DNA of 36,780 nucleotides from Paulinella micropora (lineage: Eukaryota > Cercozoa > Imbricatea > Euglyphida). Below the pieces are notes generated by a model. That model searched no databases, was not told where the DNA came from, and saw nothing but the letters and a program-made list of their open reading frames with translations. The first letter of the stretch is position 1. Each line of letters starts with the position of its first letter. The position numbers and the translations under genes are program-made. The stretch covers positions 432,345 to 469,124 of the forward strand of contig BJOX01000176.1 of the NCBI GenBank assembly GCA_009731375.1, read 5' to 3'. Below are positions 18,504 through 28,850 of the stretch, one piece after another.

Positions 18504-19226
18504 GTGCCGCCGGCCCCGACTTTGACTACGCCATCTACGGCCGCCTCTTTGGCGCTCCCTCAAGCTCAGTCTTCGTCATCATCGTCGTCATCAGCACTAA
18601 GAGTGGCGACCGCAGATTGTATGCCGGCAAGACCAATAAGCGATGGCCTTGTTCGTGACCTTAAACAGGGTCAGGGATCACCAGTTCCTCGACTGCCGCT
18701 CCAGACTGAAGCACGTGCTCCGGCCCCGGACCCCGAACCCGAGGCAGCCCAGGCAGTCGAGCCGTCCCCCATAGGAAGCGTTCGGCCCATCGGCATAACA
18801 ATCCGACTACGGAGTATCACTACTAGTAGGCCGACCCGGCTTACAAATGTGTCCCCCATTGTCGGATGTGGCCCTCTACACGAATACCCGAGCCGCAGAC
18901 TCGCGGGATTCGAAGCACCGCCAATGACACCAAACGCCCGTCGCGCAATCGGAGATCCCTTTCAACTTCGACGAGCTGAAGTCCTGACGCCAGTCCCCAC
19001 TTTACGCGCAGGTCAGAACCCACAACAGACGTACAAGGAGGTCCGACCGGTACCAAACGTATGGGTACCTCCAAGCTTCATCCCCGAGCGCAAAAAAGAG
19101 GAAAAGGCTTATGCTTCGGACGAGGACTTATGGATCGTCAAGGAAGTATACGCGAACTACTTTCCGACCATGGGATCCGTTTGCTTCGTGGGCACTTACC
19201 CCCAATGTCCACACCTCGGCTATTAG
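18504..19226 (+). CDS. Pro/Arg-rich ORF of unknown function in the LTR element
   Basis: A 240-residue frame between the protease frame and the large ORF. It is Pro- and Ser-rich at the start, with a C-terminal stretch F-I-P-E-R-K-K-E-E-K-A-Y-A. No motif is recognised. It may be continuous with its neighbours through frame changes. Confidence 0.4.
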   Translation: MPPAPTLTTPSTAASLALPQAQSSSSSSSSALRVATADCMPARPISDGLVRDLKQGQGSPVPRLPLQTEARAPAPDPEPEAAQAVEPSPIGSVRPIGITIRLRSITTSRPTRLTNVSPIVGCGPLHEYPSRRLAGFEAPPMTPNARRAIGDPFQLRRAEVLTPVPTLRAGQNPQQTYKEVRPVPNVWVPPSFIPERKKEEKAYASDEDLWIVKEVYANYFPTMGSVCFVGTYPQCPHLGY

Positions 19227-19299
19227 GTCCCGGAACAGATGATCACTAGCCAAGGACTACAACGTCACTCTAGTAGAAGGCGGTTGGGACTTCCCTCGA

Positions 19300-21660
19300 G
19301 TGGAACGATCGTTGCTGCGCACGGCAGAAAACGCCCGTGGGACCTACCAAATCCCGCCACCGGAAAACGACATCCACTGGAGATGCGCGGAGCAGATGGT
19401 CTTCCCGTACACGGACCACTACAACTTTATCGCCAACCCGCTCCTGGCGCGAACTTTCCTCCCATGGACTGCAGCACCGAATCAGGCTTCGAGTTCATCC
19501 TCGAGTTCGTCTATGAGCGCCTCGTCAGGTTCGACAGCAAGCTCATCGTCAAGCTCACCATCGAGCACAACTTCGAGCACAACTTCGAGCACAACCTTGA
19601 GCACAACTTCAAGTTCGTCCTCGAGCTCGACATCGAGCTTGCCGTCCACTACGGCGCCTCTACGCACCCGGGAGAGTCAGATCTACATACGTACGGACCC
19701 TCGCCAGATGTATGGGAACACCCCTTGGGGTGGCTCTGATATCGAATTTGGTGAAGCCACGTTCGGCCTCAGTCGCGACAAACCCACGCTCCTCATGCAA
19801 CGCTACTGGCCTCCTCGCAACAAACGTCACGAGATGAACCACTCGACATTCTCCGACTTCACGTTGGGGATGGGTCTTATCGACAACGGCGCGGTTGCAA
19901 GACACGGCGTCGTCAACACGGAAGCTCTCTGCCTAGTCAGAGTTAAACGTTTGCGCCAACGCCTCTTTCAGGAAGCAACAGTGGACCAGAACGTCCTAAC
20001 AACGGAGACCGTGGAAAAGATCCTCAACCATCCGAAAGGCGCAAGCACGATGCATGGATTTCTGAAATCCCCTTTGAAGGCCACCATCTTCCATTTTGGC
20101 CCGGCACACGGACGAAGTACTGCGCAACTTCTGTGTACAGCCCTCGTTGGCCGCCAAGTGGAGCCTACCGGAAACTTAGACTATTTCCGCACCGGCATGG
20201 CGTATCATCCGGAGCGACCTTGGGGATACAAAGCCTCATCGTACTCAGGACTCATTGTCGGTAACAACCCGAGAAAAGCACCCCGAAACACCATTATGGA
20301 CGCGCTTTCCGAAGGTGAGTTGCTTTTCCCGTGGAGTTGCATGGAAACCCCGTCTACAGGCCAATACACCATGGCTCAGGGATTCGGCACCGCATTATAC
20401 CAACGCTACTCGTTCAAGTTACCAACACGAGAACGCTGTTTCGCACTTCAGCACTACTTCCACCGACTCCCCTGCATTGATCCCATATGGCTGAAGATCA
20501 CTGCGACGGACTCTTACTACGACATCCAAAATGTATTAGTACGCGAACGCAGCTACCTCTGCACGGTCGACCTGCCGCGGAACTATTTCAACCATAGTTC
20601 CCTGTCCATCTACTACATGAATAAGCGTGACGAAGAGTTCTTCGACAATATCCTCCAACACAATTGGCAGGGATTAACGCGAGGAATAACAGTCAAGGAA
20701 GGTCAATGGTCATTAGGAGGCCGAAACAACACCAACCTTACCAACTACCTTCAACAGTGCCCAAACTGGATCGATCCACAGAATCCAGACGCTTCCAACA
20801 TAAAATGGCCCACTAAATTTTACTGGAAGCGATACGACAACGTGGAGTGGGTTATAGCTCAAGTCGCTATTTATCTTATCGCCAGCCAGACCGGCAAGCG
20901 CTTCAGCCGCGAAATCCACGTAGTCCACCATCCTGCGGGCACCTACCCCTGCGGCTATGACATGGTCAACCCGTACTCGCGAGAAAAACGTCTGAAAGGT
21001 TACCCTTCTGGCGTCCCATGCATTTACAGCCGGATGAACTACCACCCCAATCCCCACATCCGGCGATGGGCGCCGCGGAATGCAGAATCGGCACTACCGG
21101 TGGATCAACATACAGACACGGGCCGCTGGATCAATCTGAAAACAGCCGAGACTACAGAACGCCTCCGCAAGTTCTATTGCGAGATGGAGATGTCTCAGTC
21201 AGATCTTCAAGCCGAGGCACTTCTGAATCTGCCCCTTCCGATCCACACGCTGAGTCCGCTGGAAACACGCGGACACTACCGCATCGGCTTCCCCCTGGGG
21301 ATGTTCATCGACCCTGGATTCGACGTGTGCATGATCCCGGATGGACAGTCCGGACTACCGAGATCCAGCAGCTGCCCGATCGACGTCGAAATGCTCGACG
21401 ACGCGGCATTCGCCCCATCTTCCGGCGCCAGCTCTAGCAGTTCGAGCTCTAGTAGTTCGAGTTCTAGTTCGGGCCCCACGCCTACCAACACTGCGGGATC
21501 AATCCCCGCTCCGACACCCACTACACAGAGTACTGCAAGCACGCAGCCTGCACCTACTCCACCTAAAGTCGCAAAGAAACACCAGATCGCCGACTCCGTA
21601 CCGGAGAAAAGACGACGACGACGACGAGTCAAAACCGGACTCGCCCAACCCGGCAAGTAG
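19300..21660 (+). CDS. 786-residue ORF of unknown function between protease and RT
   Basis: This is the longest intact frame in the window. From the N-terminus it has a short region with W-R-C-A-E-Q, a Ser/Thr tract (about residues 62-115), and a roughly 520-residue section of globular composition rich in Trp, Tyr, His and Cys. A second Ser/Thr/Pro tract follows, and it ends in a basic K-R-R-R-R-R-R-V-K stretch that could be a nuclear signal. I see no signal peptide or clear membrane segment, so an env-like role is not supported, and no enzyme motif. It stays open for 2.36 kb while neighbouring frames are broken. It may be an accessory protein of this lineage; its function is unknown. Confidence 0.7.
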   Translation: MERSLLRTAENARGTYQIPPPENDIHWRCAEQMVFPYTDHYNFIANPLLARTFLPWTAAPNQASSSSSSSSMSASSGSTASSSSSSPSSTTSSTTSSTTLSTTSSSSSSSTSSLPSTTAPLRTRESQIYIRTDPRQMYGNTPWGGSDIEFGEATFGLSRDKPTLLMQRYWPPRNKRHEMNHSTFSDFTLGMGLIDNGAVARHGVVNTEALCLVRVKRLRQRLFQEATVDQNVLTTETVEKILNHPKGASTMHGFLKSPLKATIFHFGPAHGRSTAQLLCTALVGRQVEPTGNLDYFRTGMAYHPERPWGYKASSYSGLIVGNNPRKAPRNTIMDALSEGELLFPWSCMETPSTGQYTMAQGFGTALYQRYSFKLPTRERCFALQHYFHRLPCIDPIWLKITATDSYYDIQNVLVRERSYLCTVDLPRNYFNHSSLSIYYMNKRDEEFFDNILQHNWQGLTRGITVKEGQWSLGGRNNTNLTNYLQQCPNWIDPQNPDASNIKWPTKFYWKRYDNVEWVIAQVAIYLIASQTGKRFSREIHVVHHPAGTYPCGYDMVNPYSREKRLKGYPSGVPCIYSRMNYHPNPHIRRWAPRNAESALPVDQHTDTGRWINLKTAETTERLRKFYCEMEMSQSDLQAEALLNLPLPIHTLSPLETRGHYRIGFPLGMFIDPGFDVCMIPDGQSGLPRSSSCPIDVEMLDDAAFAPSSGASSSSSSSSSSSSSSGPTPTNTAGSIPAPTPTTQSTASTQPAPTPPKVAKKHQIADSVPEKRRRRRRVKTGLAQPGK

Positions 21661-21821
21661 CCAACTACCTGCGGCCACATCTTCATCGTCATCGTCTTCC
21701 TCAACTGCGGCGACATCACCGTCATCCCACGCCATGCACCTACGTTCCCGGCAAAGGCAACAAACGGAATGGCTCGAAACGAAGTACGCCCTCTCGAACC
21801 AGCCCCTCAGCCTATCTACCT

Positions 21822-22620
21822 ATGTTCCGTCTTGCTGCCATCAATCCCGACCTACGAACGGACATGCGCCTTAAGATTTTGAAACAGCTCAACCATCTTG
21901 TGCACATGGAATGGATCTGCTGCGTCTCATCTGGTGGACTCAAGGCTGCTACCGCCTATCTTACGGACAAACCTGACCCGGAATGGCAACGCCGCCTCTG
22001 GTACAAGATGGCCCATTGGATCGACATCGGACAACGTACGGGTATACGTATGCCTCTCCTCCAACATGAGCCAAACTTCGACGCTGGTACCCGACAAGAT
22101 CTCCCCGATGGCCTCTTCGCCTTCCGGGCCTCACGCAAAGCATGCCTTACACCCCATTTACCATGGTGTATTTGCACAGCTAAATATTGCGCAGGTAGTG
22201 AGCCCTCCGACCGGCCTACATGGCCAGCATTTCAGCTTTCCGCTATCAACCCCAGCCTTCGCACTTCAGTACGACAGGAGATCCTATCGGATCTAAACTA
22301 TTTCAGCAACTGCGGCCTCATCATCCCTTACTCTCTGGATCGCGCCTTCTACAATGCATCAGGAGCCATCAACGGTGTGGCCAGCATCGAAACGCGTCTG
22401 GCAGATGCTAGCTGAATTAATTTACAAGGGGAAATATAGTGTGGATCCTGTTAGGTATTCAATAGATACCATGCCATCGCTTGACATCAACCAGTTCGCC
22501 TACAATGTCCCCGACGGCATTTTCGCATGGCAAGCGCTTCACCTCGACAGGACTCATCAACCGTCGTGCAAGTGCGGCTACGGCGATTGCCTTCACAACG
22601 ACACTACTGGCACTACTGGG
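21822..22620 (+). CDS. tandemly duplicated Cys-x-Cys module, unknown function
   Basis: Two related halves occur. The first begins A-I-N-P-D-L-R-T and later has L-P-D-G-L-F-A-F and C-I-C-T-A-K-Y-C. The second begins A-I-N-P-S-L-R-T and later has V-P-D-G-I-F-A-W and C-K-C-G-Y-G-D-C. The C-x-C-x4-C pattern in both suggests a small metal-binding site. The second half crosses from frame 21822-22415 into frame 22354-22971. It lies between the 786-residue ORF and the RT. I know no family with this layout. Confidence 0.55.
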
Positions 22621-22971
22621 GTACGCAAGCCTAAGCCGAAACCAGTTCGACCAGCTTTCAACAGTAGTCTTGGTGGCCACCCCCGCTACAAGAAGGACCG
22701 CAAACATGCCCAACGCGCCAAGCGGACCCAATATCCGCCGGCCGGCGATGGCAAGTACCAACACAACCGGGTATATGAGACTAACCAACAGGGCCGCACC
22801 GCCAATTATGGTCAGACATCCCCTCGGCCAGTCCAAAACCCGCGTTACAAGCCACCTCCGCGCCCACAGCATCGTTTCGCGGCTCCGACGCAGCGCCGCC
22901 ACTTCTACATGTACGCTCGGTCTGGCATCGGACACCAGCAGCGATTGAATACCAAACAGGGTCGGGCGTGA
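22621..22971 (+). CDS. basic C-terminal tail after the Cys module
   Basis: This continues the frame 22354-22971 with Lys/Arg/Pro/Gln/Tyr-rich sequence (R-K-P-K-P-K-P-V-R-P) and ends at a stop before the RT frame. The composition suits nucleic-acid binding. Confidence 0.4.
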   Translation, partial: VRKPKPKPVRPAFNSSLGGHPRYKKDRKHAQRAKRTQYPPAGDGKYQHNRVYETNQQGRTANYGQTSPRPVQNPRYKPPPRPQHRFAAPTQRRHFYMYARSGIGHQQRLNTKQGRA

Positions 22972-23095
22972 CAACCAAGTCTGGAGCCCTCTCCAGACAC
23001 CGCTCTATTCTTACCGCCGGATCCTTCCACCATGGCTCTTCCACCGGGAAGTCACAGTCCTCGCTGTAAAAGATCCGCCATACTTCGATCCCGCC

Positions 23096-24327
23096 ATGGC
23101 GGAGCTCGCTGCAACATGCCCGGACCCGCGTATGCTTTACTGTACGGCAACTACGGTTAGTGGAACACAGACCACCCCGTGGATTCTCATTTCTGAGAGA
23201 CTCTGCCGCGACTTTCTAGGCAAACAGGCCGCCAAACTTACCGCGCCGCCTGCGCCCAAATACGCACCTGAAGTCGTCAATTCCGGCCTCACTGCAGAAC
23301 AACAACGACTTCTATGGGCCCTCCTCGGAGAATTCGACGATGTCTTCCAAGATAAAGCAGGTGTCTTCAATCACACTGTCGTGTCGCTCATTCTCAAACC
23401 GGGAGCTAAACCAAATGCGGTGCAATGCCCAAATTGGACTCCAGCGGTATACCAATACCTCAAAGGTTGGGCGATGGACGTTCTTACAGCTGGCCTCTGG
23501 TCCATGGCCTCTGCAAATTGTGCCTGGGCTAGCCGAGCCTGCCCCGTAGGAAAGTTTGAAGACTTAGCAAAGGAGGTCATCCGCGACATACGCAACGTCT
23601 ACGACTACCGCGGTGCCAACGACAACCTCCACCTGCCTGTGCCAGGTTTACCCAACCCGGATCAGTACCGCGAACGCTTCGCGGGATGGCACTATCTCAG
23701 CTCTATCGACATGGTCGACGGCTTCACGCATCTGAGACTCAATCCAGATGACGGTAGCCGCGATATTCTCGCTATTTGGATACCCCTAGGACTCCTAGTT
23801 CCTAATTTTATGCCTCAAGGTGTTCACCGCGCCCCGGGAGACTTTCAACGCGCTATGGATAAGTCCTTCAACCACCTGGACTTTTGGAATAAATCCGCTT
23901 CAGCCTACCTCGACGACGTCACAGACGGCTCCAACGACTTCGATACCCATCTTCGCGAGCTCCGATGCATCTTTCAGGCTATGCGAGACTCCGGCCTCCA
24001 TGGTTCGGCCCGGAAACTACGCTTAGGCTATCGCGAGCTCAACATTCTGGGCAAACGTTGCAGCAAGAAAGGTATCGCAGCAGATTCTTCCAAGGTCGAC
24101 GCTATTCTCAAGCTGGCCGACCCATCCAACGTTTCCGAAGTCCGATCATAGGTATGACCAACTTCATCCAAGCCCATATCCCTGATTATTCCCGATTAGT
24201 GGCACCTCTGACCAATCTTCTCAAATCCACTCATGTTCGGCCCTCCGGTGCCCCTTACCTGACCCGAGATGAGCGGAAATGCATGAAGAAGCTCGGCCGT
24301 GTCCTCACTACGTCCCCATTCTGGTGA
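23096..24327 (+). CDS. reverse transcriptase of the LTR element
   Basis: The frame 23096-24151 holds the RT palm. S-S-I-D-M-V-D-G-F fits motif A with its Asp. P-Q-G-V-H-R-A-P-G-D-F-Q-R-A-M fits motif B. A-Y-L-D-D-V is an intact Y-x-D-D catalytic box. The thumb/connection (N-F-I-Q-A-H-I-P-D-Y-S and A-P-L-T-N-L-L-K) follows in another frame to 24327. The order and wording are Ty3/gypsy. The palm looks intact; the frame change near 24150 separates it from RNase H. Confidence 0.85.
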
Positions 24328-24352
24328 AATATGAGCCGTCGCAACGACTCTA

Positions 24353-24710
24353 CCTCGGACGGACGCAAGCCAGATCGGCATTGGCGGCGCACTTCATAAT
24401 GGCCCAGAGCGCAACGCTCCGGTCATCCAGTACTTCTCCCAGAAGCTTACAGACACGCAAACACGATGGGCGACCTACGTTCGTGAAGCCTACGGCGTCA
24501 TCTACGGTATTCAACAGTGCCGCTACTACATCGATGCCAGCGACCACGAACTCACCATCGTCACAGATCACCGTCCCCTTTTGTGGCTATGGCACGCTCG
24601 CAGCCCCATGGTCGTCAACTGGGTTTTGGAGCACCTTCAGACGATTTGATTCGAAGTCGAATACCTACCAGGTAAGCAAAACCAACTCCCCGACGGTCTC
24701 TCACGTGTCC
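24353..24710 (+). pseudogene. RNase H domain of the LTR element, interrupted by TGA
   Basis: T-D-A-S-Q-I-G-I-G-G-A-L gives the first Asp, V-R-E-A-Y-G-V-I the Glu and V-T-D-H-R-P-L-L the next Asp of the gypsy RNase H. The frame has no ATG of its own, as expected inside a polyprotein. It is cut by a TGA at 24647-24649. The same frame then continues with the conserved family tail V-E-Y-L-P-G-K-Q-N and D-G-L-S-R-V-P, so the stop is a lesion within a recognisable domain. Confidence 0.8.
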
Positions 24711-24736
24711 CTTGCATCGCCCCCGGCCAGCCCACC

Positions 24737-25304
24737 TTGATTGGCGAAGCCGGGGCGACTCTCCAGCTCTTATCCACCATTCCAGCACCCCGAGCAGGCT
24801 CTACCCTTTGGTTAGCAGTTGAAGGCACGCACGCGGCCCTGGATACCCGTCTCAAGTCCCTATCTTGCCGGATCCTCCGCGGCGGCCCCACTCTACGTAG
24901 CATTCAAGCCCCATGGGACTTGGCCATTGTCATTCCCTCTGCTGAACGCTCCCCGATGGTCGCCCGCGATATGTTTGCTCTCCGCAAGCCCTTCGCTCTG
25001 CTCATGCCTCAAGACTTGGCTCATTGCGTTCCCGATGAAACTCTTCCACAGACAATCGTCGAGCAATGCCGCAAGATCTTGTTCCTTGACGACAATCTCG
25101 TCTGGCTCGTACATGGACTTGGAATGGAACAATACTATATCTATCCTCTCGTTGCTACATCGCATGCACAGCGCGTTACACGCCAGCAAATCATCAACGC
25201 ACAACGACATGACAGTTTTACGGCCCCTCTCTGGACAGAAGACATCATCTCTGTCTCCGCCGGCTCAGCCGAACTAATCCTCCGACAAGGTATCGCAGTC
25301 ACCG
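24737..25304 (+). CDS. spacer between RNase H and integrase
   Basis: The open frame (24737-25477) continues the polyprotein with mixed helical sequence (V-W-L-V-H-G-L-G-M-E-Q-Y). It changes frame before the integrase zinc domain. No separate domain is recognised. Confidence 0.5.
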
Positions 25305-26942
25305 TTGACCCCGATCAATCTTCAGTCAAGGGTTTATGTCCCAGAAGAGCTACGCCGTCCCCTCATCAATTACGCCCACCTCATGCAGAACCACGCCAAA
25401 GCGCCGACACTCGTCCCCTTTATCAAGGAGCGCTACATTTGGTTCCGCACAGACGGTACGGATATCATGCATCATGACGTCCTCGCCGCCCTCCGTGACT
25501 GCCACTTTTGCCAACTAGTCCACGCCCGCCTGACCCTTAACCACGGCCGATATTCATCGCTCACATGGACGCATCAAGGACAGGGCATCGGCCTCGACCA
25601 CGTTCACATCGGCATCCCCGGCGTCACCTTTCAGTACATACTGACCATCGTCGATCTTTTCTCGGGATTTCTCCAATTTATCCCATGCGTCTCCACATCC
25701 GCGGAAGAAACAGTGGAACTCATCCTCAATCGATGGGCCTACATCTTTGGTTTTCCGGAGTCCATCTTCTCCGATTATCATAGTTCTTTCGTTGGCACGT
25801 TGGCCAAACGATTTTGCAGCGTAGCCGGCCTCGAATGGCTCACCACCGCGCCCTACTCGCATCATCAACTCGGCTACGTTGAATGCCGCCACAAAGCTAT
25901 CCGCACGGCTATCCAGTCTCTCCCTAAGGCAGAAAAGACCAACTGGCCCAGCATCATCCCTTCTCTCTCCTTCGCTCAGAACACATACGTATCTACAGCA
26001 ACCGGCACTACTGCCTTTGAAGGAATGCTCGCCCGCAAGCCCCGCTGCACGTTGGACTTCTTCGACTCGCCGGAGATTGTTAATGCCCGCGCTACCGCTT
26101 CCAGCGCCGCCCTCGACGCATCACCAACACTGTCAATACAGTCGGCCGAACAGATCGCACTGTTGAACAGCGCCCGCACCGCTGTCACAACTTATGTCAG
26201 CGCGTACACCACCGTTACCCGCGCCCGGTCCGTCGCTCAAAAGAACAAAGGCCGCCGCAAGGCTGTCAAGGAATGGAAAGTAAACGACACAGTCTCCGTC
26301 TACCGCCCCAAGCCTTCCAAGCAAGGAATTCCAGCCTCCTCCGTTCTTCAGTTCGACGGCCCCTACACCATCGTTGAGCAGGTCAGCTCCAACTGCTTCA
26401 AGCTGCGTCATCTCAAGACCAACAAGGTATTGAAACGCATCGACCGCTCACACCTCGCTCCGTATACTGCACCCACTGACGGCCTCGCCCCGCTCAACAC
26501 GGTCGCAGTAGACGATCACGACGACGACTCAGTCAACTATACCATCGGCGAAGTCGTAGCATTCATCGACCGCGATCAAGTTAAATTTGGCATCGTTTTA
26601 GACGAGGACCCAGAGAACGAGGAAAACGATCTCGTAGTTCACCAGCTCGGTACGACCTCAGACAAGAACCCTCTCTTCCGTCCCATCTATGAAGATACAA
26701 AGGATCAAACAACTATCCAACGCTGGGGTAATCCCTTGGCCCACTGGAAGCCCCTTCTCTTCGACACAACAAACGATCAAGTCGTTCATCGACACATCGA
26801 GTGGCGCTCTCATAAGACCAACAAAGACAAAGGCCGACTTCCCGCCAGCGTTCTTAAGCGTCTCAAAGGCCCTCTCATCACCGGCGAATCCTTCCCGCTT
26901 CACGTCTTCCAGAAAGGTAAACAAGCTACATCGAAGGACTAG
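25305..26942 (+). CDS. integrase of the LTR element, with C-terminal extension
   Basis: A 545-residue frame. The zinc domain has H25 and H30, then C66 and C69 (H-x4-H, C-x2-C). The catalytic core has D98 (G-L-D-H-V-H), D157 (F-S-D-Y-H-S) and E193 (Y-V-E-C-R-H), exactly D,D(35)E. A GPY-type C-terminal module follows near residue 350 (F-D-G-P-Y-T-I-V-E-Q). The last 150 residues or so form an extra domain starting G-E-V-V-A-F-I-D, with L-V-V-H-Q-L-G and a Trp pair. It is not an obvious chromodomain but might be a chromatin-targeting fold. All catalytic residues are present. Confidence 0.9.
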   Translation: MTPINLQSRVYVPEELRRPLINYAHLMQNHAKAPTLVPFIKERYIWFRTDGTDIMHHDVLAALRDCHFCQLVHARLTLNHGRYSSLTWTHQGQGIGLDHVHIGIPGVTFQYILTIVDLFSGFLQFIPCVSTSAEETVELILNRWAYIFGFPESIFSDYHSSFVGTLAKRFCSVAGLEWLTTAPYSHHQLGYVECRHKAIRTAIQSLPKAEKTNWPSIIPSLSFAQNTYVSTATGTTAFEGMLARKPRCTLDFFDSPEIVNARATASSAALDASPTLSIQSAEQIALLNSARTAVTTYVSAYTTVTRARSVAQKNKGRRKAVKEWKVNDTVSVYRPKPSKQGIPASSVLQFDGPYTIVEQVSSNCFKLRHLKTNKVLKRIDRSHLAPYTAPTDGLAPLNTVAVDDHDDDSVNYTIGEVVAFIDRDQVKFGIVLDEDPENEENDLVVHQLGTTSDKNPLFRPIYEDTKDQTTIQRWGNPLAHWKPLLFDTTNDQVVHRHIEWRSHKTNKDKGRLPASVLKRLKGPLITGESFPLHVFQKGKQATSKD

Positions 26943-27497
26943 CCACCTCACCACTCTCAAGTGGGTTTTACCTATCGTACCGGCTTCACCCGCCACAGCC
27001 CAGAGCTTTTCCCACTTGGCCCGCCATCGTCCCTAGTCAAGCTACGCCACGACCAGAGTATCCCTGTAAGTCCTTGGCCGCCTTTTATGCCTGCAGGTCA
27101 ACAATCATCCTCATCGAATCTGAACACCTCAGTGATTATATTGGCATGGCATAATCAGTGGTGCATTAATTTTGGTTCATCTCGGCTGTGCGATACATGG
27201 CCACCTAGCTTCCTACTCGTCGGCTCGATGTCAGCTCCCCGATATCAACGCATCGCTACTGCGCCTCAATTGTCTCAGTCCCCGCCTCAATTGTCTCAGT
27301 CCCGCTTCCGCATCCCGATATCCGGCCCCGGCTGATCTCCGTCTACACTGCCAGGCTGCGCTACACATCGACGCAATTCTTTTTCATCCTCCTCCAGACT
27401 CATCTTTCTCTTTTCTCCTACTTTTTTTTCTGAGACAAGTCACTGACCAATCGTTAGTCACTCACTCTATACGCAACTCTATTCAACCGTTAGGTCT
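26943..27497. other. 3' untranslated part of the LTR element
   Basis: No supported coding frame. A short direct repeat (CTCAATTGTCTCAGTCCCGC and a variant) lies at about 27266-27306. Confidence 0.6.
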
Positions 27498-27509
27498 GGA
27501 GGGGGAAGC
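27498..27509 (+). other. polypurine tract
   Basis: GGAGGGGGAAG sits directly before the 3' LTR, where plus-strand priming would occur. It helps to place the LTR start at 27510. Confidence 0.75.
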
Positions 27510-28139
27510 TATCAGACTGAGCACTTTAACGACCGGCCAAAACCACTACAGTTGATATTTTACTGTTTTTGACCGATCCGTTAGATTCTCCTCTGCACGA
27601 CGTTTCGACTTCACTAACTAGCTTTCGATTTTGTCCAGGAATGACTTCAAACGATTTAATCAAAGTTTTTTGTGACAGCAAATGCAATTTTCCCCTTCTC
27701 GGCTGCCTTTTTCCCATGATATGCAGAAAACAGCAAAATCTGTGAATTTCGGGGAACACAGTCAAGAGAACATAAAAATGATATTTTGCCGTGCACTGCG
27801 TGCACAGCCATTAGGCTCAGAAAGACTTTCCCAACTTGATGAAAGTTTAGGACTTCCACTTGAACACCAATGACTTGAACTTGAAGCCACCTTCAAGTAC
27901 TTTGCACATTTAACTTCAAGTGTTGCCTAACAGCTACTCACAATCTACGTTCACCCAAGATCGTACTTTGCAAACCAAGTCTGCAAACCAGTAGAAATCA
28001 AGGTAAATAAACGAAGTGACCTCTCAGCTATTTACTGGTATTTCACCTACTCTTAGGAGTTAGGGCGGTTTGCAGCCATAGAGTCTTTTAATAAGAGTTC
28101 GTTGTGTATTTATCCCTTGGGGTTGTATCCAAACTCACA
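27510..28139 (+). repeat. 3' LTR
   Basis: Partner of 13512-14141. Followed directly by GAAT (28140-28143), the second copy of the target duplication. Confidence 0.9.
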
Positions 28140-28143
28140 GAAT

Positions 28144-28512
28144 GTATCCTTACCTGCGTCCACATCAGAGAGAAATCAATCAAAAGGACTCTGAGTCACG
28201 GTTAAATTACGTATTAATACCAGACTCAGTCACGGCAATCCTGAATTTCCCGGCGACTAAATTTAACTTTCTGTCTATCTCGATGTGGAATATAAACTAT
28301 AGCATATGTTAAATAAACAGTATGCCGTTTCTAGGGGCCTGTAGTAAATAAAACCAGCTATCTCGGGTTTCTTCCCAAAGAGAGAGGGAATCAAAATCCG
28401 GCCCTTTCTTTTGAGACACGTCTTACGTGACATATATATATATATATATAAATATAAATATAAATATAAATATAAATATAAATATAAATATAAATATATA
28501 TATATGCATACA

Positions 28513-28546
<34 letters not shown>

Positions 28547-28850
28547 CATACATACATATATATATATTTATATATATATGTATATATATATATATATATA
28601 TTCTACCTACCTACCTACCTACCTACCTACCTAATTAGCTACCTACGCTGACCCCGGCGTAGCCGTTAAGTGATACTGATAAAATGATTTTGAAAAATTT
28701 TATGTAACGCTGGTTAGCGAAAATGTAGCAGTTGTCGGCTCGTCACTCTTGTTTTAATAGCTGTTTCAAAGTTTCCACTTGCTTCCCGTGCCCAGACTAC
28801 GGTGACAGTTTCCTTCTTCCCTCCCCCACCCCTTTCCCCCCTCAAGAATG
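28144..28850. repeat. intergenic; (TA)n, (TAAATA)n, (CATA)n and (CTAC)n arrays
   Basis: Arrays fill about 28430-28640. The rest shows no clear gene. On the - strand a GACGCAG|GTAAGG donor-like site lies at about 28151-28163, the only hint of another exon. Confidence 0.6.

Larger units (their letters stand above)
13512..28139 (+). mobile_element. 14.6-kb Ty3/gypsy-like LTR retrotransposon with extra ORFs
   Basis: The element has 630-bp direct LTRs, a GAAT target duplication, a polypurine tract at the 3' LTR and the order gag, protease, RT, RNase H, integrase. RT before integrase places it in Ty3/gypsy. The integrase has exact D,D(35)E spacing. About 5 kb between protease and RT encodes proteins I cannot assign, which makes the element two to three times the usual gypsy length. 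LTRs differ at 15 of 630 positions. Several frame changes and an in-frame TGA suggest that this copy is defective. No clear tRNA primer-binding site (TGG..) directly follows the 5' LTR. Confidence 0.9.

Noticed and set aside
19300-21660. Envelope-type protein in the LTR element
   Set aside because: No signal peptide or clear membrane segment, and the position before RT is wrong for env.
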